Of a DNA stretch of 64,000 bases, positions 45,154 to 57,090 are shown piece after piece (the first letter of the stretch is position 1; each line of letters starts with the position of its first letter). Location: positions 512,210 through 576,209 of the forward strand of contig VZTJ01005910.1 of NCBI GenBank assembly GCA_013397795.1, in the 5' to 3' direction. A model generated the notes under the pieces. That model saw nothing but the letters and a program-made list of their open reading frames with translations, made no database searches and was not told where the DNA came from. Origin of the DNA: Orthonyx spaldingii (taxonomy: Eukaryota > Chordata > Aves > Passeriformes > Orthonychidae). The translations under genes and the position numbers were made by a program.

Positions 45154-46361
45154 AAAAGGGAGAAGTAAAAATCAGGATAGGTTAGGTTGGAAATTGTTAA
45201 CAGTTTAACCTTTCACTCCAGTAACCATCAGTTTGTAACCCCTTATAATTTACTTAATAAGCTTTCTGTGGATTGGAAATGAAGCTTTCATCTCTGTACA
45301 TCGCTTGTAGGATCAGCAGTAGTTTAGTTCTCACTGCTCAGTCCACACATATTGTGGAAGGAAAAACACTGTGGAATAAAAACTCACAGCCCTTGGGTCA
45401 CAGTTTCCATCTATTGTGAAGAAAGTCCCTTAGAGATGTGGCAAAAGAGTTTTCCCAGGTTACAATTGGGAATGCAGCAGAACAAACCCCAGTGAACTGC
45501 AGATCAGACAATCAGTGTCAGAAAGGGGAAAAAAAATCCCAGACCTGGGTCTTTTGACTCACTCCAGTATTCTGTCTAAGAGTGATAAGGTGCTATTCTT
45601 GTTTTAACTACTACTGGGCAGCCAGCAGCTCTTCACAGGAAGAACAATATTATTTGACATTTCTTAAAATAGCCAATGGCAGGTTTAGAGAAAAATGTGA
45701 TACTTGACTGTGCATTGATATGAAGTTATGGTCTTGCTCAAATATGTGATTCTACAAGTCACAGTGAATCTGAGTGTGTGTGAAAGAGAAACTCAGCAGT
45801 AAATTTTCCAAAGTCATTCCCTCTGGTTTCTTTTAATTAAATCCAAGTTCACTTCAGGTGTCACTGTGTAAAATTCTGAATTAGACTGTCTATCTATTAG
45901 GCCAGCATAAATGAATTCAGAAAGGCTAAACTTTCAAGTACATTTTATAATTACAACAATAACTGCCTGATTTCTGTGACTGTTACTCAGGAAGGATGCA
46001 AAGGTGTGCTTCTGCTCTTCAGAAGTGAGGTGATGATTGTGTCGAGCAGATTTTCAGATGTGTAATATGCAGTGAAAGAAAAAAACCTTTGTTTCTTTTT
46101 TCGTAAACTACTTTCTGCATAGGAGGGGCTTCCCACCTTCTAACGTGACCCCGTTTGGTTTTGCTTCATCAGATTTCTCGGTAGGTGACAGAGGAAAGGC
46201 CTTCAGAATTCTCCTGAACATGAATTTCTGTTGCCTCTTCTGACTAATCAGGGAGCTTTCAGATTTACTAATCGTTTCTCTTTTGGGTTGCCCCGTTGAT
46301 TTCAAACAAGTTTCCCCTAAAGTTGTGCTTGATTTCCACGTCTCTCTTTTTTTTTTTTTTT
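45154..46361. other. Unique non-coding DNA up to an assembly gap
   Basis: No repeat family or exon is recognised. It ends in a T15 run at 46347-46361 that abuts the gap. Confidence 0.5.
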
Positions 46362-46391
46362 NNNNNNNNNNNNNNNNNNNNNNNNNNNNNN
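46362..46391. other. Assembly gap (30 N)
   Basis: Thirty unresolved bases directly follow a T-run. The gap probably reflects a homopolymer or simple repeat that could not be assembled; its true size may differ. Confidence 0.98.
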
Positions 46392-47374
46392 GGAACACTC
46401 AGATCTAGGATCCTAATCCATGAGAGATTGTGGGGGGCTTGAGAGAAGCACTGGGTGTCCAGCCAGTCTTTGCTTCCATTCATGCCACCACAGCAGAAAA
46501 GACTCAAGCCACCTCAATAAACTTTTGTTATTAAGCCATAACCTCCCTAAATACAAAGTGATGTCTCCAATGATGCCATTTAAAGCTCATGATCTGAAAT
46601 GAATGTGATTTTCAACTCACCTGTTTTTTATTAAATTAAATAACCTTTGATTACCAGGGTTAAACTTCACAAATCTGAGAAATCCACCAGCTGTTGCTCT
46701 CAGAAGGTGCTGGGAATGCCCTGAAATGTGGTCCTTGTGCTCTCTCCAAACCATTGTGCTTTGTTCTGTGTTAATTTCCTCATACATTTGCAGAATTGTA
46801 AGAATTATTAAGGATGTGATCTTTGTATCCCTTACTGTGTGCTCCCACAGATGGCAGAAATTGTCCTATCTTCTGTTCACAAATTTTGTGTTACCTGCAA
46901 GCCCTGTGATGTCTGCACAAGTGCTTTTAACCCTGCTCAAGAAACTTCAAAGAATGAAAGCAAAGTTTGCTTGTAGACTCCATTGAGCAGAGATTTATTA
47001 ACACCTTTTAATTGTAAACCCTGCTTTTCTTAGAAGAAATGGCAATTGCACTGGATCCTGGAGGGGCAACTTGCTCTGGAAAACAATAGTTTGAATACGG
47101 TGTTTCTTTCTGTTTTGATTCACTCAAATGCCTGTGAGGACATTTATTCCTTCAATGACAAGTTAACACTCAGGAAACATTTAATCACAAATACATGTTG
47201 TGTCTTTGAAGCACAAAACCTTTGTGTAACCTCAGACATTTCTCACAAAGAAAGTGGATTACAAGAGACACCATTTTCTAGTTTAAATTAATGTTGTCCC
47301 TATTATCCCCTTTTAAAAGTTGCTTCAGATAAGGGAACAAAGCTGTTCTTTAGGGCCACTGGGATGGTTGTGGG
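46392..47374. other. Unique non-coding DNA, nothing recognised
   Basis: About 1 kb of AT-moderate sequence after the gap. From about 46690 to 47290 it has the texture of a decayed repeat ('ctcagaaggtgctgggaatgcc'), but I cannot place it. Confidence 0.45.
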
Positions 47375-47690
47375 CTGGGAGCATCTCACGTGCCAGGAGA
47401 GGCTGGGAGAGCTGGGACTGCTCAGCCTGGAGAAGGGAAGCCCAGGGGGATCTTATCCATGTGTATTAAAATTCCTGGTGGAGGATGACTCCAAAAGATG
47501 GAGTTCAATATTTCTCAGTGGTGCCCAGTGAAAGGATAAGAGGCAAAGGGCACGATCCGAAATACAGGGAATTCAACTTAGACATAAAAAAACTTTCACT
47601 TTTGTGGAGAAAACCTCTGGGAGCAGGTTGCCCTGAGAGATTTTGGACTTTCGCCCCTTGGAGATGCTCAAAATCAAACTGGCTGACCAG
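47375..47690 (+). mobile_element. CR1 LINE 3' fragment, older subfamily
   Basis: 'gtgccaggagaggctgggagagctgggactgctcagcctggagaaggg', 'gggggatcttatccatgtgtattaaaattcctgg', 'gatggagttcaatatttctcagtggtgcccagtgaaaggataagaggcaaaggg', 'gaaatacagggaattcaacttagacataa', 'gagcaggttgccctgagagattttgg', 'ttggagatgctcaaaatcaaactgg' match the CR1 group whose 3' end reads 'gatctccagaggtc'. Substitutions are frequent and the tail is lost. Confidence 0.88.
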
Positions 47691-50600
47691 GAACTCCCCG
47701 TCCTTCAACAGCTTCCCTTAACAGAGCAGAAGAGCTTTTGGGTTTTGAGTCCTGTTTTTCCCTATTCTGTCCCTGTAAGTAGATTCCTGGCACACACTTG
47801 GGAACACTGCACTGGGACACGCTCTGCACTTCATGTGCTCCTTTCAGACACCAGGCAGCCTTTGCTTGTGTTCTAGGTGACATTCCTGTGTGCTTGACAT
47901 TTTCTGGTCCAGAACTTCCAGTCTCAGAGCAGCTGCATTAAGCAGTTAATTCCCTTGTTACCTCCATCTATGAATAAGCTCAGGCCTCAAGAATGGGAAC
48001 TTTCAGTATTTTCTCTAATGCAACCTTCTCATTCAATCCAGATTAGAGTCCACTCCCCCATTTCTTATTTTAAGGTGTAGCAGAGAAAAAACCAAACCTA
48101 TACAGAAAATAAGAAGGTGTTTGTTTAAGCATATTTTGTGCAGAGATTTTAATTAATGAAGAATAATTCTGAAAGATTGCTTTGTTATTAAGGTGGAGCC
48201 TGAACAGTTTCCAAGTCCTCAGTCTTGTTTCCTGAGCCAGTCTCCTCTTTCCGGTTACTTTTTGGGGGTACAAGATCTTTTCTCTGACAAAACGGGAAAC
48301 CTTTTCTTCCCATCCCACCTGCCAGGAGCAGCCTTAGCCCATGTCACAAGGTCTTGCTTTTTTTGATGCCATGTTTTGTCTTCAGTAAAATATCTGCTCA
48401 AAATGTTTGGGGGTCTCCAGGCGGCCCTGCAGTTTTTTTTCCCTTTCTCTTTCTGCCTGATTGTATGAAACAGAGCCCAAAGGGACTGCTTGAATCATGA
48501 GGTTTTGCCTGATGTTGCAGAAAGATTGAGAGCCACCTAAAAACTCAATTTCCAGCTCAGCTTCTGTCCCAGAGCTGATTAAGAACTTCATGAACCTGAT
48601 GGTTCGCAATCTCATTCCCTGGTGAAATTTACCTGTGTTCAGTTTGTGTTTGGTTTCTCTTTTGACAAGTCCATGCTTTGCTTCAGGAGGTCAAATACCT
48701 CCCTAATTTTTTTATAGAAGGCACTTTCCCCCCTAGCTCTAATTATGTTGGACTCAACAACCCAAACTCTTCCAGTTTTCTTGGGTGAAAAGCCTCTTTT
48801 TTTTGCCATCTTTGTGGCCAGTCTCCACATCTGCCCTCATTTGGATGTAATTTTGCAGTAACATGTGCAATATCAAAGTCTTGATACAAACACAGGGGCA
48901 TTAATATTCACTCTATACTGGCAGAACCTTCTGGTTGATTTTGTCTGTTTCTGAGCTGCATCACAACGTTGGTTTTGGGAATTTAATTTTCCTTCTTCCC
49001 GCTCATTTTCGGCTGGGAGCTGCTCAATGTTCATGCCAATTCTGTGGGTATTTTTTGGCCACTTGAGAGGACTGGGAAAATGTGTGACTTCTGGTTCCCT
49101 ATATTGTGATCTTTTTTGGAGCCAAGCTGCACTTGGAGAGACCCTTACATTTAACATGAGAAAAGCCAAGTGGGATCAAATTTGAAGCCAATTTGTGAAT
49201 CCTTTTCTCTTCACAATCCTCCGCAGACATGGATTCAGTTGGATATTTCAAAACAGCTCAGCAATTACAGGCATAATTTTTATGAAGTATCTTAGCATTT
49301 AAACACAGTCATTCAAGTGACACAGCTCAGAACTGTTATTTTAAAAGGCCTTTTATGCATTCCTGGCCACTTTATTTGTCATGACTGTTGTTGAATGCTT
49401 ATCCTTAACAGTCCAGAGCTTTGGCCTTTAACTAATGCTGAAATAGTCATGGTTCTGCCCCAAAAAATCTACTCTGATCTCAGCTCCTGTTGTTGCTGAA
49501 GGGTGACATAAATCAGGTGGAGCCTAGAGTGGGTGTGACACAGGACTGGGGAGTGTAGGAGCAATGGTGGCAAAAGAAAACCTTACCCACTGGAAACCGA
49601 GAGGAAAATTTATCAGGAAGAAATGTAAGCAAAATAAATCAGCTTCAGCACAAAAAACCGTGCAGAATAAAATGCTTATAATCACCTTGTAAAAGTGAGA
49701 GAGGAGAACTTCGGACATGGAATCAGTGCTGATGTCCTGCACTCCTGACGGGGGAATAATCCAGCGGATAAGGGATTCCTCAGTTCAGTGGTGTAAGTAG
49801 CAGTAAAGAAAAAAAACGAACTGAAACAAGAAACAGCATGGGCTAGATGTCTAACCCTGCGAGGGCTGGAAGTCTCCCAGCACTGCCAAGAGTCCTGGTT
49901 AGCCAGGCTGAGATGTAAACTCAGTGTCACACAGCCCGGGGTGGCTGCACAAGCGACCGCGTGGTGACCGCGTGACGGAGCACGCGAGGGGCAGGCACTG
50001 CACAGCAGCGCTGCCAGTTTCTGTGGATTTCTCCTCAATCCACTGGCTGTGTCTTCCCTGTAGCAGCTCTGGAAGAATCATTCAGGGATCCCCGAGGTGT
50101 CTAGAATGGCACTTCTGGGAAGTAGGGCAGTGATGAGTTACGCAGCATTTCTGTGACAACAGGGCAAAAAAATCCTTCCTGGCAGGGCACGGAGGAGGGA
50201 GAGGTACTTTCTGCAGTTTTGTTCTGGGTTTCATTCTCTCTCTGCCCTAGCAATGTGTGAGCTGATCAATCTGCAGAACAGGAACTGGAAGTTTGCCCTC
50301 TTTGGTTTCTTCTGTGTGTTGGACATTTTCTGCAACAGAATACTCCCCCAGCCGCTGGTCTGAGGATGTGGCATCATTCCTGAGGGCTACAACTGAAGAA
50401 AAAGCACTGATCTCTTCATTTTGTCTTTGTGCTTTTACATATGAGGTTGTAACAGACTGAATTTCATTTTTATGCTACTATCTATCAAATAATTTTATGG
50501 GAACACTCAGCACTGGGATAATGTTTTGCCATGCAAAATTGAGGAATACAGTAAAGGCCCCATACAACTTCCCAGTGGAGCCATAAGCACCAGCTAGAGA

Positions 50601-51114
50601 AGAAAATCCTGTATATGCTGCCTGTGTAGGATTTATTTTCATTTGTGGACACATTAAAACAGTTATTGACAGCATAGCCTCAGGAATTTGTACAGTATAA
50701 CTTAAAGAAATTAGAAAACATCCTCTGTTTATGCAAATTGTGATAGGCTGAGTTTTAGTTTAATTTTTTTTAAAGTAGCATTCTAGCAGTGTGTGTTTAA
50801 AATATAGAAAATGAAATTAGGAAATTAGAAATGAAAAGAGCTTTTGCTGGTTTTGACAGGCACATTCCACCTGAGGAGCTGTCAACTGGATAAATGTGTT
50901 CTGTGTGTCATGAAACTGAAGCACAGTGGAGTAAATGATACTCAGATATGATAACTGATAAATGACATTCATGACATCTTTGTAAAATGTGTTAAAGAAT
51001 CGGTCAGTTAAAAAAGAAAAGTAATCCATGAACAAAAGACTATAAAGAATAAGGAAGAAAAGTACTTAATCCCAAACAATACTTGTCTGAGGAGGAGAAA
51101 TATAAATGAAGTGA
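47691..51114. other. Unique DNA with a small CpG cluster
   Basis: About 3.4 kb without a recognised repeat. Around 49935-50012 there is a short CpG cluster ('aagcgaccgcgtggtgaccgcgtgacgg' type). Repeat-free AT-rich stretches lie at 48080-49490 and 50400-51080. No exon or RNA gene is supported. Confidence 0.45.
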
Positions 51115-51275
51115 TAATCATAGAGTGGTTTGGGTTGGAAGGGACCTTGAAGATCATCCCACTCCACCCTCTGCCATGGGCAGGGAACGTTCCACTAGAC
51201 CAGTTTTCTCAAAACCCCATCCAGCCTGGCCTTGAACATTTCCAGGGAAGAGGAGTTTCCCAACTCAGTGGGAAA
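51115..51275 (-). mobile_element. CR1 LINE 3' fragment, antisense
   Basis: 'aatcatagagtggtttgggttggaagggaccttgaagatcatccc', 'ctgccatgggcagggaacgttccactagaccag', 'ccatccagcctggccttgaacatttccagg'. It belongs to the older 'ccactagaccag' variant, shared with 62119-62246, and decays after about 51275. Confidence 0.92.
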
Positions 51276-51282
51276 ATTTCAC

Positions 51283-51325
51283 AATTTTAAAATATTACCC
51301 AATTTCAAAATATTACCCAATTTCA
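51283..51325. repeat. 18-bp tandem duplication
   Basis: AAAATATTACCCAATTTC-type units begin at 51289 and 51307, with related sequence on either side. The array lies immediately beyond the CR1 fragment. Confidence 0.85.
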
Positions 51326-53161
51326 TAAATGAGTTTCTGGCTCCTGGTCTATCTCAGATTTTATGGCCATGCATCCATACAAATCTATATGATCCATCAT
51401 GAGGAAAACCAGAAAAAGTGCACATGGCTGATAGGACAAGGTGGAAGTTTCAGCAGTTCTCTCCATCATAGAGTCCATGAACACTTCTTATGCAAAATTA
51501 CTTAATTCGGTCAAGACATTATGAAACTTTCTCTTTTCATCCTAAGGACACAGCAGATATGGTGGTGTTGCTGTGTGACACAGGCCAGTGCCCCACCAGT
51601 GACTCAGCAAAGCTCCTGGAATGGTGCTAAAGCTGCATCTGGCCCTTTACTAGCCCAGAGAACTAAGAAAAAAAGGCAGGAATTCTTCAAGGAATGACAG
51701 CCTTTAAAGGTTGAATTCCACTTGGTTTGCCTTTAAAACGCCTACTCCAACTCTTGCCTGTCTTGAGGATGTGTGGGAAGGATCTTTCCAAGCCAACAAC
51801 ATTCCCCCTGTTAAAAACACACCCAACAAAACCCAAGCAGCTTTGCTGTGGATGAGTTCCCATCCTGTTCTGTGAGCCTCTCACTCAGCAGAGCCCTCTG
51901 GTACCTGCTGAGATCCATCCCTGGTGACTCCAAAATGTGCTTTAAGGCTGTGTTGGAGCAAGGGACCAGCCCTGGCTGCACTTTTGGGATGCTCAGGCTC
52001 CCCATCCACGAGGCCAGGGAGAGAGGACAGTGGGAGGGACAGAGGTTCCCTGCTGGAGGACTCACCTCAGCAGCCCCCCTTGGTTTTGTTCCTAAACCCC
52101 ACAAATGCTCAAAGCAAAAGGAGGAGGTGGAGGCTGCCCTGGCAGATGCTGGTCCCTCATGGATGGAGGGGAAGCATCCAGCGCTGGAGTCACTGGAGAT
52201 CCAAGCTGGGAGATGTGTCACACTCCAATCTGTGTGACTTGGCTCCACAGGAGCTGTGGCACCCATCAGGTTTTCCACCACCCCTCAGATCCCTGGCTGT
52301 CACACAAATCCCCTTTTCAATCCAACCTGTGATTGACTCCTACATGGTTTTTTCCCCTCTCTGGGAGCAGCCAAGCAGCATCCTGCGCAGCTGAAAGTTA
52401 TTCAGCTCCCTCCACAGTGTGAGGGAAGCTCATGGCCTTTCTTGGTGGTGATGGCCAAAAATGTGTGTAATGTGCTCAGTCTTCTCCAGCCCACACAGAG
52501 AGAGACCCTGCTCCTCTCCTGAACTTGGGTGTAACACGTTCCCTCTGCCATCAGCCAGGCCAGCTCCAGACTAATATTTTCTGTACAGTTAATTACGACA
52601 GGACAAGTGCTGTACCCCTGTGGAAATTTGCCACTTGAAAAAGTGCCTAAAAATATATCCTCCAGTAAATGTTTCTCTGCGTGATTAAGTGTGCATGTGG
52701 CCTGTGCTGTGCAGAGGGTTTCCCAAAAACAAATGTCTCGCCGAAGTCTCTTGGCAAGGCCTCACTGTTTTCTTAACAGTTTATCAGCTTGTGTGTTATT
52801 TACTAATGGCAGGAATCACTCCAGAGTTCCCATTTAAATCAAAAATTCCAAAAGTCTGCAAGGATGAAGGATCATAAAGGTGAAAAGAGGAGGATGAGGT
52901 GAGGCAAAGAGTTTTGTTCTCGAGGGGAATAATGCTCCAGGGGTTAAGGTATGTTGTTTGGACTATGAAAATTGGGGTCAAATCCTTCTTTTGCCTCAGC
53001 CTTCGTGCACTCTGTGGGTACCTCATTGCTGGAGCGTGACCACCTCTGTGCCCAGGGACCTGATGCACTGACCACAAGGAATGAGTGAATTTTGGAGCAA
53101 AGGCAATGAGAGACCATCCCAGGGTGTCACCACTGAGCAGGAGGTCATATTACTGCCACGA
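51326..53161. other. Unique non-coding DNA, nothing recognised
   Basis: No repeat is recognised. Frames of 129 and 156 codons at 51811-52394 overlap on both strands in moderately GC-rich DNA and show no domain. Confidence 0.5.
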
Positions 53162-53815
53162 ATCATAGAATCACAGAATGAGAAAATAACAGAATCATAG
53201 ACTGGCCTCATTTGAAAGGGACATTAAAGATCAGCTGGTTCCACCTCCTGCCATGGGCAGGGACGCCTTCCACTATCCCAGGTTGCTCCAAGCCTCGTCC
53301 AACCTGACCTTGGACACTGCCAGGGATGGGACATCCACAACTTCCCTGGGCAACCTGTGCCAGGACCTCACCACCCTCATAGTAAAGAATTTCTTTCTGA
53401 TATCCAGTCTAATCCTCCTCTCTTTCAGTGTGAAGCTAATCCCCTTTGTTCAGTCATTCCAGCCCTTGGAAATTGTCTCTCTCCATGTTTCCTGGGGCTC
53501 CTTCAGGCCCTGCAAGGCCACACTGAGGTCACCCCAGAGCTTCTCCTCTCCAGGCTGAACAATGCCAGCTCTCCCAGCCTTTCCTCCCAGCAGAGCTGCT
53601 CCATCCCTCTGCCCATCCTGGTGCCTCCTCTGGGCTCTCTCCAGCAGCTCCAGGTGCTCCCTGTGCTGGGCCCCAGGGCTGGGGCAGCTCTGCAGGTGGG
53701 GTCTCACCTGAGCACAGGGGCACAGGGGCACAATCCCAATCCCATTCCTGCTGCCCACGCTGTGGGATCAACGCAGGACGGGGTTGGTTTCTGGGCTCCA
53801 GCACACACGGCTGTC
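53162..53815 (-). mobile_element. CR1 LINE 3' region, antisense, longest copy
   Basis: It starts with multiple tail octamers in reverse (53161-53200, partly disrupted), then 'ctgccatgggcagggacgccttccactatcccaggttgctccaagcc', 'ggacactgccagggatgggacatccacaacttccctgggcaacctgtgccagg', 'ccagcccttggaaattgtctctctccatg', 'gcttctcctctccaggctgaacaatgcc', 'gctgctccatccctctgcccatcctggtgcc', 'ctccagcagctccaggtgctccctgtgctgggccc', 'gcaggtggggtctcacctgagcacagggg', and 'ggttggtttctgggctcc'. At over 650 bases it is the most extensive CR1 fragment in the window. Confidence 0.94.
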
Positions 53816-56800
53816 CTGCTTTAAGGACAAAAAGAATCTTGCTCTCCAAAACAGCATTGAGGCCCCATTCCAGAGCAGGTCTGGGAGTGGGATCACACCT
53901 TTCCACAGCCTCAAGCTGCTGGATTAGTCTGAGCCTTGTGTTACCCTGCCCTGCAGAAACTCTCTGTGTTTGCAGCCCTGGAGGGGGGTCACAGCCCAGC
54001 TGGGGAGGGGGGTCCTGCCGAACACACAGCTCAGCTTCCAGCAAGCTCTGCCTGCTGCACTTGATGGCTTGCAGATTTCTCTGAGAGAATATTGTGTAGC
54101 TGGCAAAAGAAAAACACAAGAAAGGAAGGAAGCAGCACGGATTGCCTTTCAGCCCCTTTACTGCTTGCCTTGTCTTTTCCTAAACAGGCAAAGCCATCTC
54201 GCCACGCCAAAGACCCAATAAAGGCGAAACATCACTTGGATGACTTGATCACGGAGCAAATTTCGGTGTAGATCTTTGTATTTCCTGTTCAGACAGACTG
54301 GTGCAGTTTGAAGGGCACAAGGGCAGCTGTGTGAAAGCAGGAGCACCCCCCCTGCAGAAGCAGGTTCCCGTAAAAACCCTCCTGGCGTGCACCGCCCCCG
54401 AGCTGGATTCCTCTGAAGACAAGAAAGGACCATTGCAATTGCACCCTCTGAGGCAAATTAACACAATTCCACCGTGTGCTTGTACGAGACTCACAATTCT
54501 GTGATCTGCCAGGGCTGCAGTGCAGTTAACCTCGGGAGCAGGGTTTTATAAAGGTGCTAACTGGTGTTTCACGGTGCCCCTGTGGTGCTTGGTTTTCATA
54601 CGAGGCTCTGTTTGGAGAAATGCTGCGTGAGCATTTGCTGCAGTTACAAGGGCTGTTTGATCAGCCAGAATGGGTCCTCTGGGCAGTATTTTGAAAAAAT
54701 AATATTTAAGAATTGCACTTTATAAAAATTCCGAGGAGTATACCCCGAATTGTCGAACGTCAGCACAATGCTGGTTTGAGAAACATTCTTGTCCTCACTT
54801 GAAATTGTGACAAAAGAACACAAGAAATTAGAAGGAAACCCAACTGCACAACTTAATACAGTGACACTTTTTAACAGGGCTCCCGCAGTTTTCTATATAT
54901 CACGGAACTAGGATTTTGAGGTGGGCTGGTTTTATTTTATTTTATTGAACCCAAAGACACCTTCCTTCCAGAATTCAATGTATCAGGCTTTTCTAAGCAG
55001 CCACTGCTAGGGAGAAATGGTGTGTTCCTTCAGGGTATATCCATATGGAGATTTTGGAAAGGATTAATGAAAAAGACCCTGTTTGTGTTGAACCCCCAGC
55101 CTGCCTCACACCTCAGTGCTGTCACCTCGCACAGGGGATGCACAGATGGAACCCTGCAGGAGTCTGGGCAGTTTAGATCATGTTCCACAGTGATTCAGAA
55201 GTCCCCACTTTCTTTTCTTTGGCTGTGGAGTTGCCATAGGGCAAGGAGAAGGGAGAAACTGAGTGTGTCCATGACTCCTGACCGCATTCAGTGAAGCTCT
55301 TAAAGATTTGGGGTTTTCCCCCTCAGATTTTGAAGATCTGCCTTTGGTGTCCTGGCTGTATTCCAGCTTGTGTGATCTTTCCTCCTGACCTACAGCCCTT
55401 CTTCAGTTTCAGCTAAATAAGCTATTCCTCATTTTCTGTCTGTTTACCTTGGCTGCATCCTGTTAGGGACTCCATCTGTGAGGTGTGGAGCCTTCCTGGG
55501 ATATCCCAAATGGAAAAAAGGTAGCAAAAGCCTTTGGTTCCAGTAAACATTATCAAAAATTTCTCCTTGTTTTGGGGCTGGAAGAATAGTGGGGCAAGAA
55601 TTTGAGTAGGGGTGTTCTCCTCTCACTGTGCACCAATGCTCCTCTGGGCTGATGGGAAGTTTTATCCCAAATTGCAGAGGTGGCATAAGTGAAAAGAGGA
55701 TTTTCTTACGAGAAGGTTTGGTGGCAACAGCTTGCAAAGAGTTAAGCGGAGTTTTCTGTCACTCCAAAATTGCCAGTGACCTCAGGCCCTGACCTTTCCC
55801 TGGACTTTGCTGGTAGCAGGCAGCTTTCCCAGCCAAGTGGATTTAGGTCCTCAGCCTGCTGCTGTTCTCCCTTTGGCTGAGGAGCTGCTCCCTCACTTCC
55901 AGGGCTCTGTGCCACGTGCAGCGCGCATCCCTCTGGGCTGGGCTGTCACTCCTTGGCCTTTGCAGAGGGCACTGCTCCTTCTCAACCCTCAGGTCTCCTG
56001 AACTAGCCTTTAGGTGGAGATTAAACCAGTTTTCCTGTTGAAATGCCCACCACTTTCCCCTTTTGCCCCATGCTTGAAGCTCTGTACGGATTTATTTCTT
56101 CTGTGGGTTTTTTTTTGTTTGTTTGTTTGTTTGATGTTTTTTTATTATTATTTTTTCCTCCAGCCTGCAGTTAGGTCAGTGTCAGGACCCTGTTAGCAGA
56201 GAGGCCCCAGTTGCCCAAAACACCCTCACTGGCCAGAAGTTCCATTTAAGTTCAGCCCAGGCTTGAGATCATCTGGATTTAAGAATTTCCTTATTCTTTG
56301 GATGGGTCTCTCCCAGCAGATGTTGGGCCTCTTACCATTAAATGCATCTCAGATTTTGGGAAAGTCTTCATACAGGAGCTTTTTTATTTTAAGACCTACA
56401 GGATTTCCTTGCAGATTAATCCACGGTGCTTTCCTCAGATCCAGGGCTTTCCAGTCTGTAGGTGCAATTCCAGGGAATCACTGATCACCAGTGCAGGACA
56501 GATCCCTGGTTGCTACTGTCACAGGTGTAGGAAGAGGTGACCCCCTGAGGATGTGACCTGAAAGCAACAAGGATGATAATTAAGGTTAATATCCTAAAAA
56601 AGCAAGCTTTGTTATCTCTTGAAGTCACTGTAAATTGCAAACATCTCTGAGAGAGGGATAACCTGTTTCACATTCAGGTATAAATCTCCTGGAATAATCC
56701 GTAGGAAAGAGAATTAATGGAAAAACATTCTGGATAAAATATATGGTTGAATATCTAAAGTGTCTCCCGTCCTTTGACCCCTAAAAAAAGAAGAAATTAC

Positions 56801-57000
56801 CCCTAACTAGTAAAAGCCACAAGATCTGTGATTCCCACAGGGAGAGAAATATGGGACAACTTCTCCCTGATATTTGTTACCCAGGGCTGAAAATGTTCAG
56901 GTGTCACTGTGAGATTTCTGAGGCTCCTCTTGAGATATGTGAGAGCAAGTTGTTCTGAATGTTTTCATTATCAAGAGACTGAAGTTATTCTATTATCTAA
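53816..57000. other. Unique non-coding DNA, nothing recognised
   Basis: A GC-rich portion (53816-54060) holds overlapping frames up to 196 codons on the reverse strand that run into the CR1 copy and are not called. A TTTG/TTTA low-complexity run lies at about 56107-56158. The rest shows no repeat. Confidence 0.5.
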
Positions 57001-57090
57001 CAAAATATTTATAAATATATCTATATCTATCTATACATATATAAAAATATAAATATATATTTATTAAAAATAAATAAATAAAAAATTTAT
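57001..57090. repeat. TA-rich simple-sequence block
   Basis: ATATCTATATCTATC-type and AAATAAATAAATAA-type words make a degenerate TATC/AAAT microsatellite of about 90 bases within a generally AT-rich region. Confidence 0.88.
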
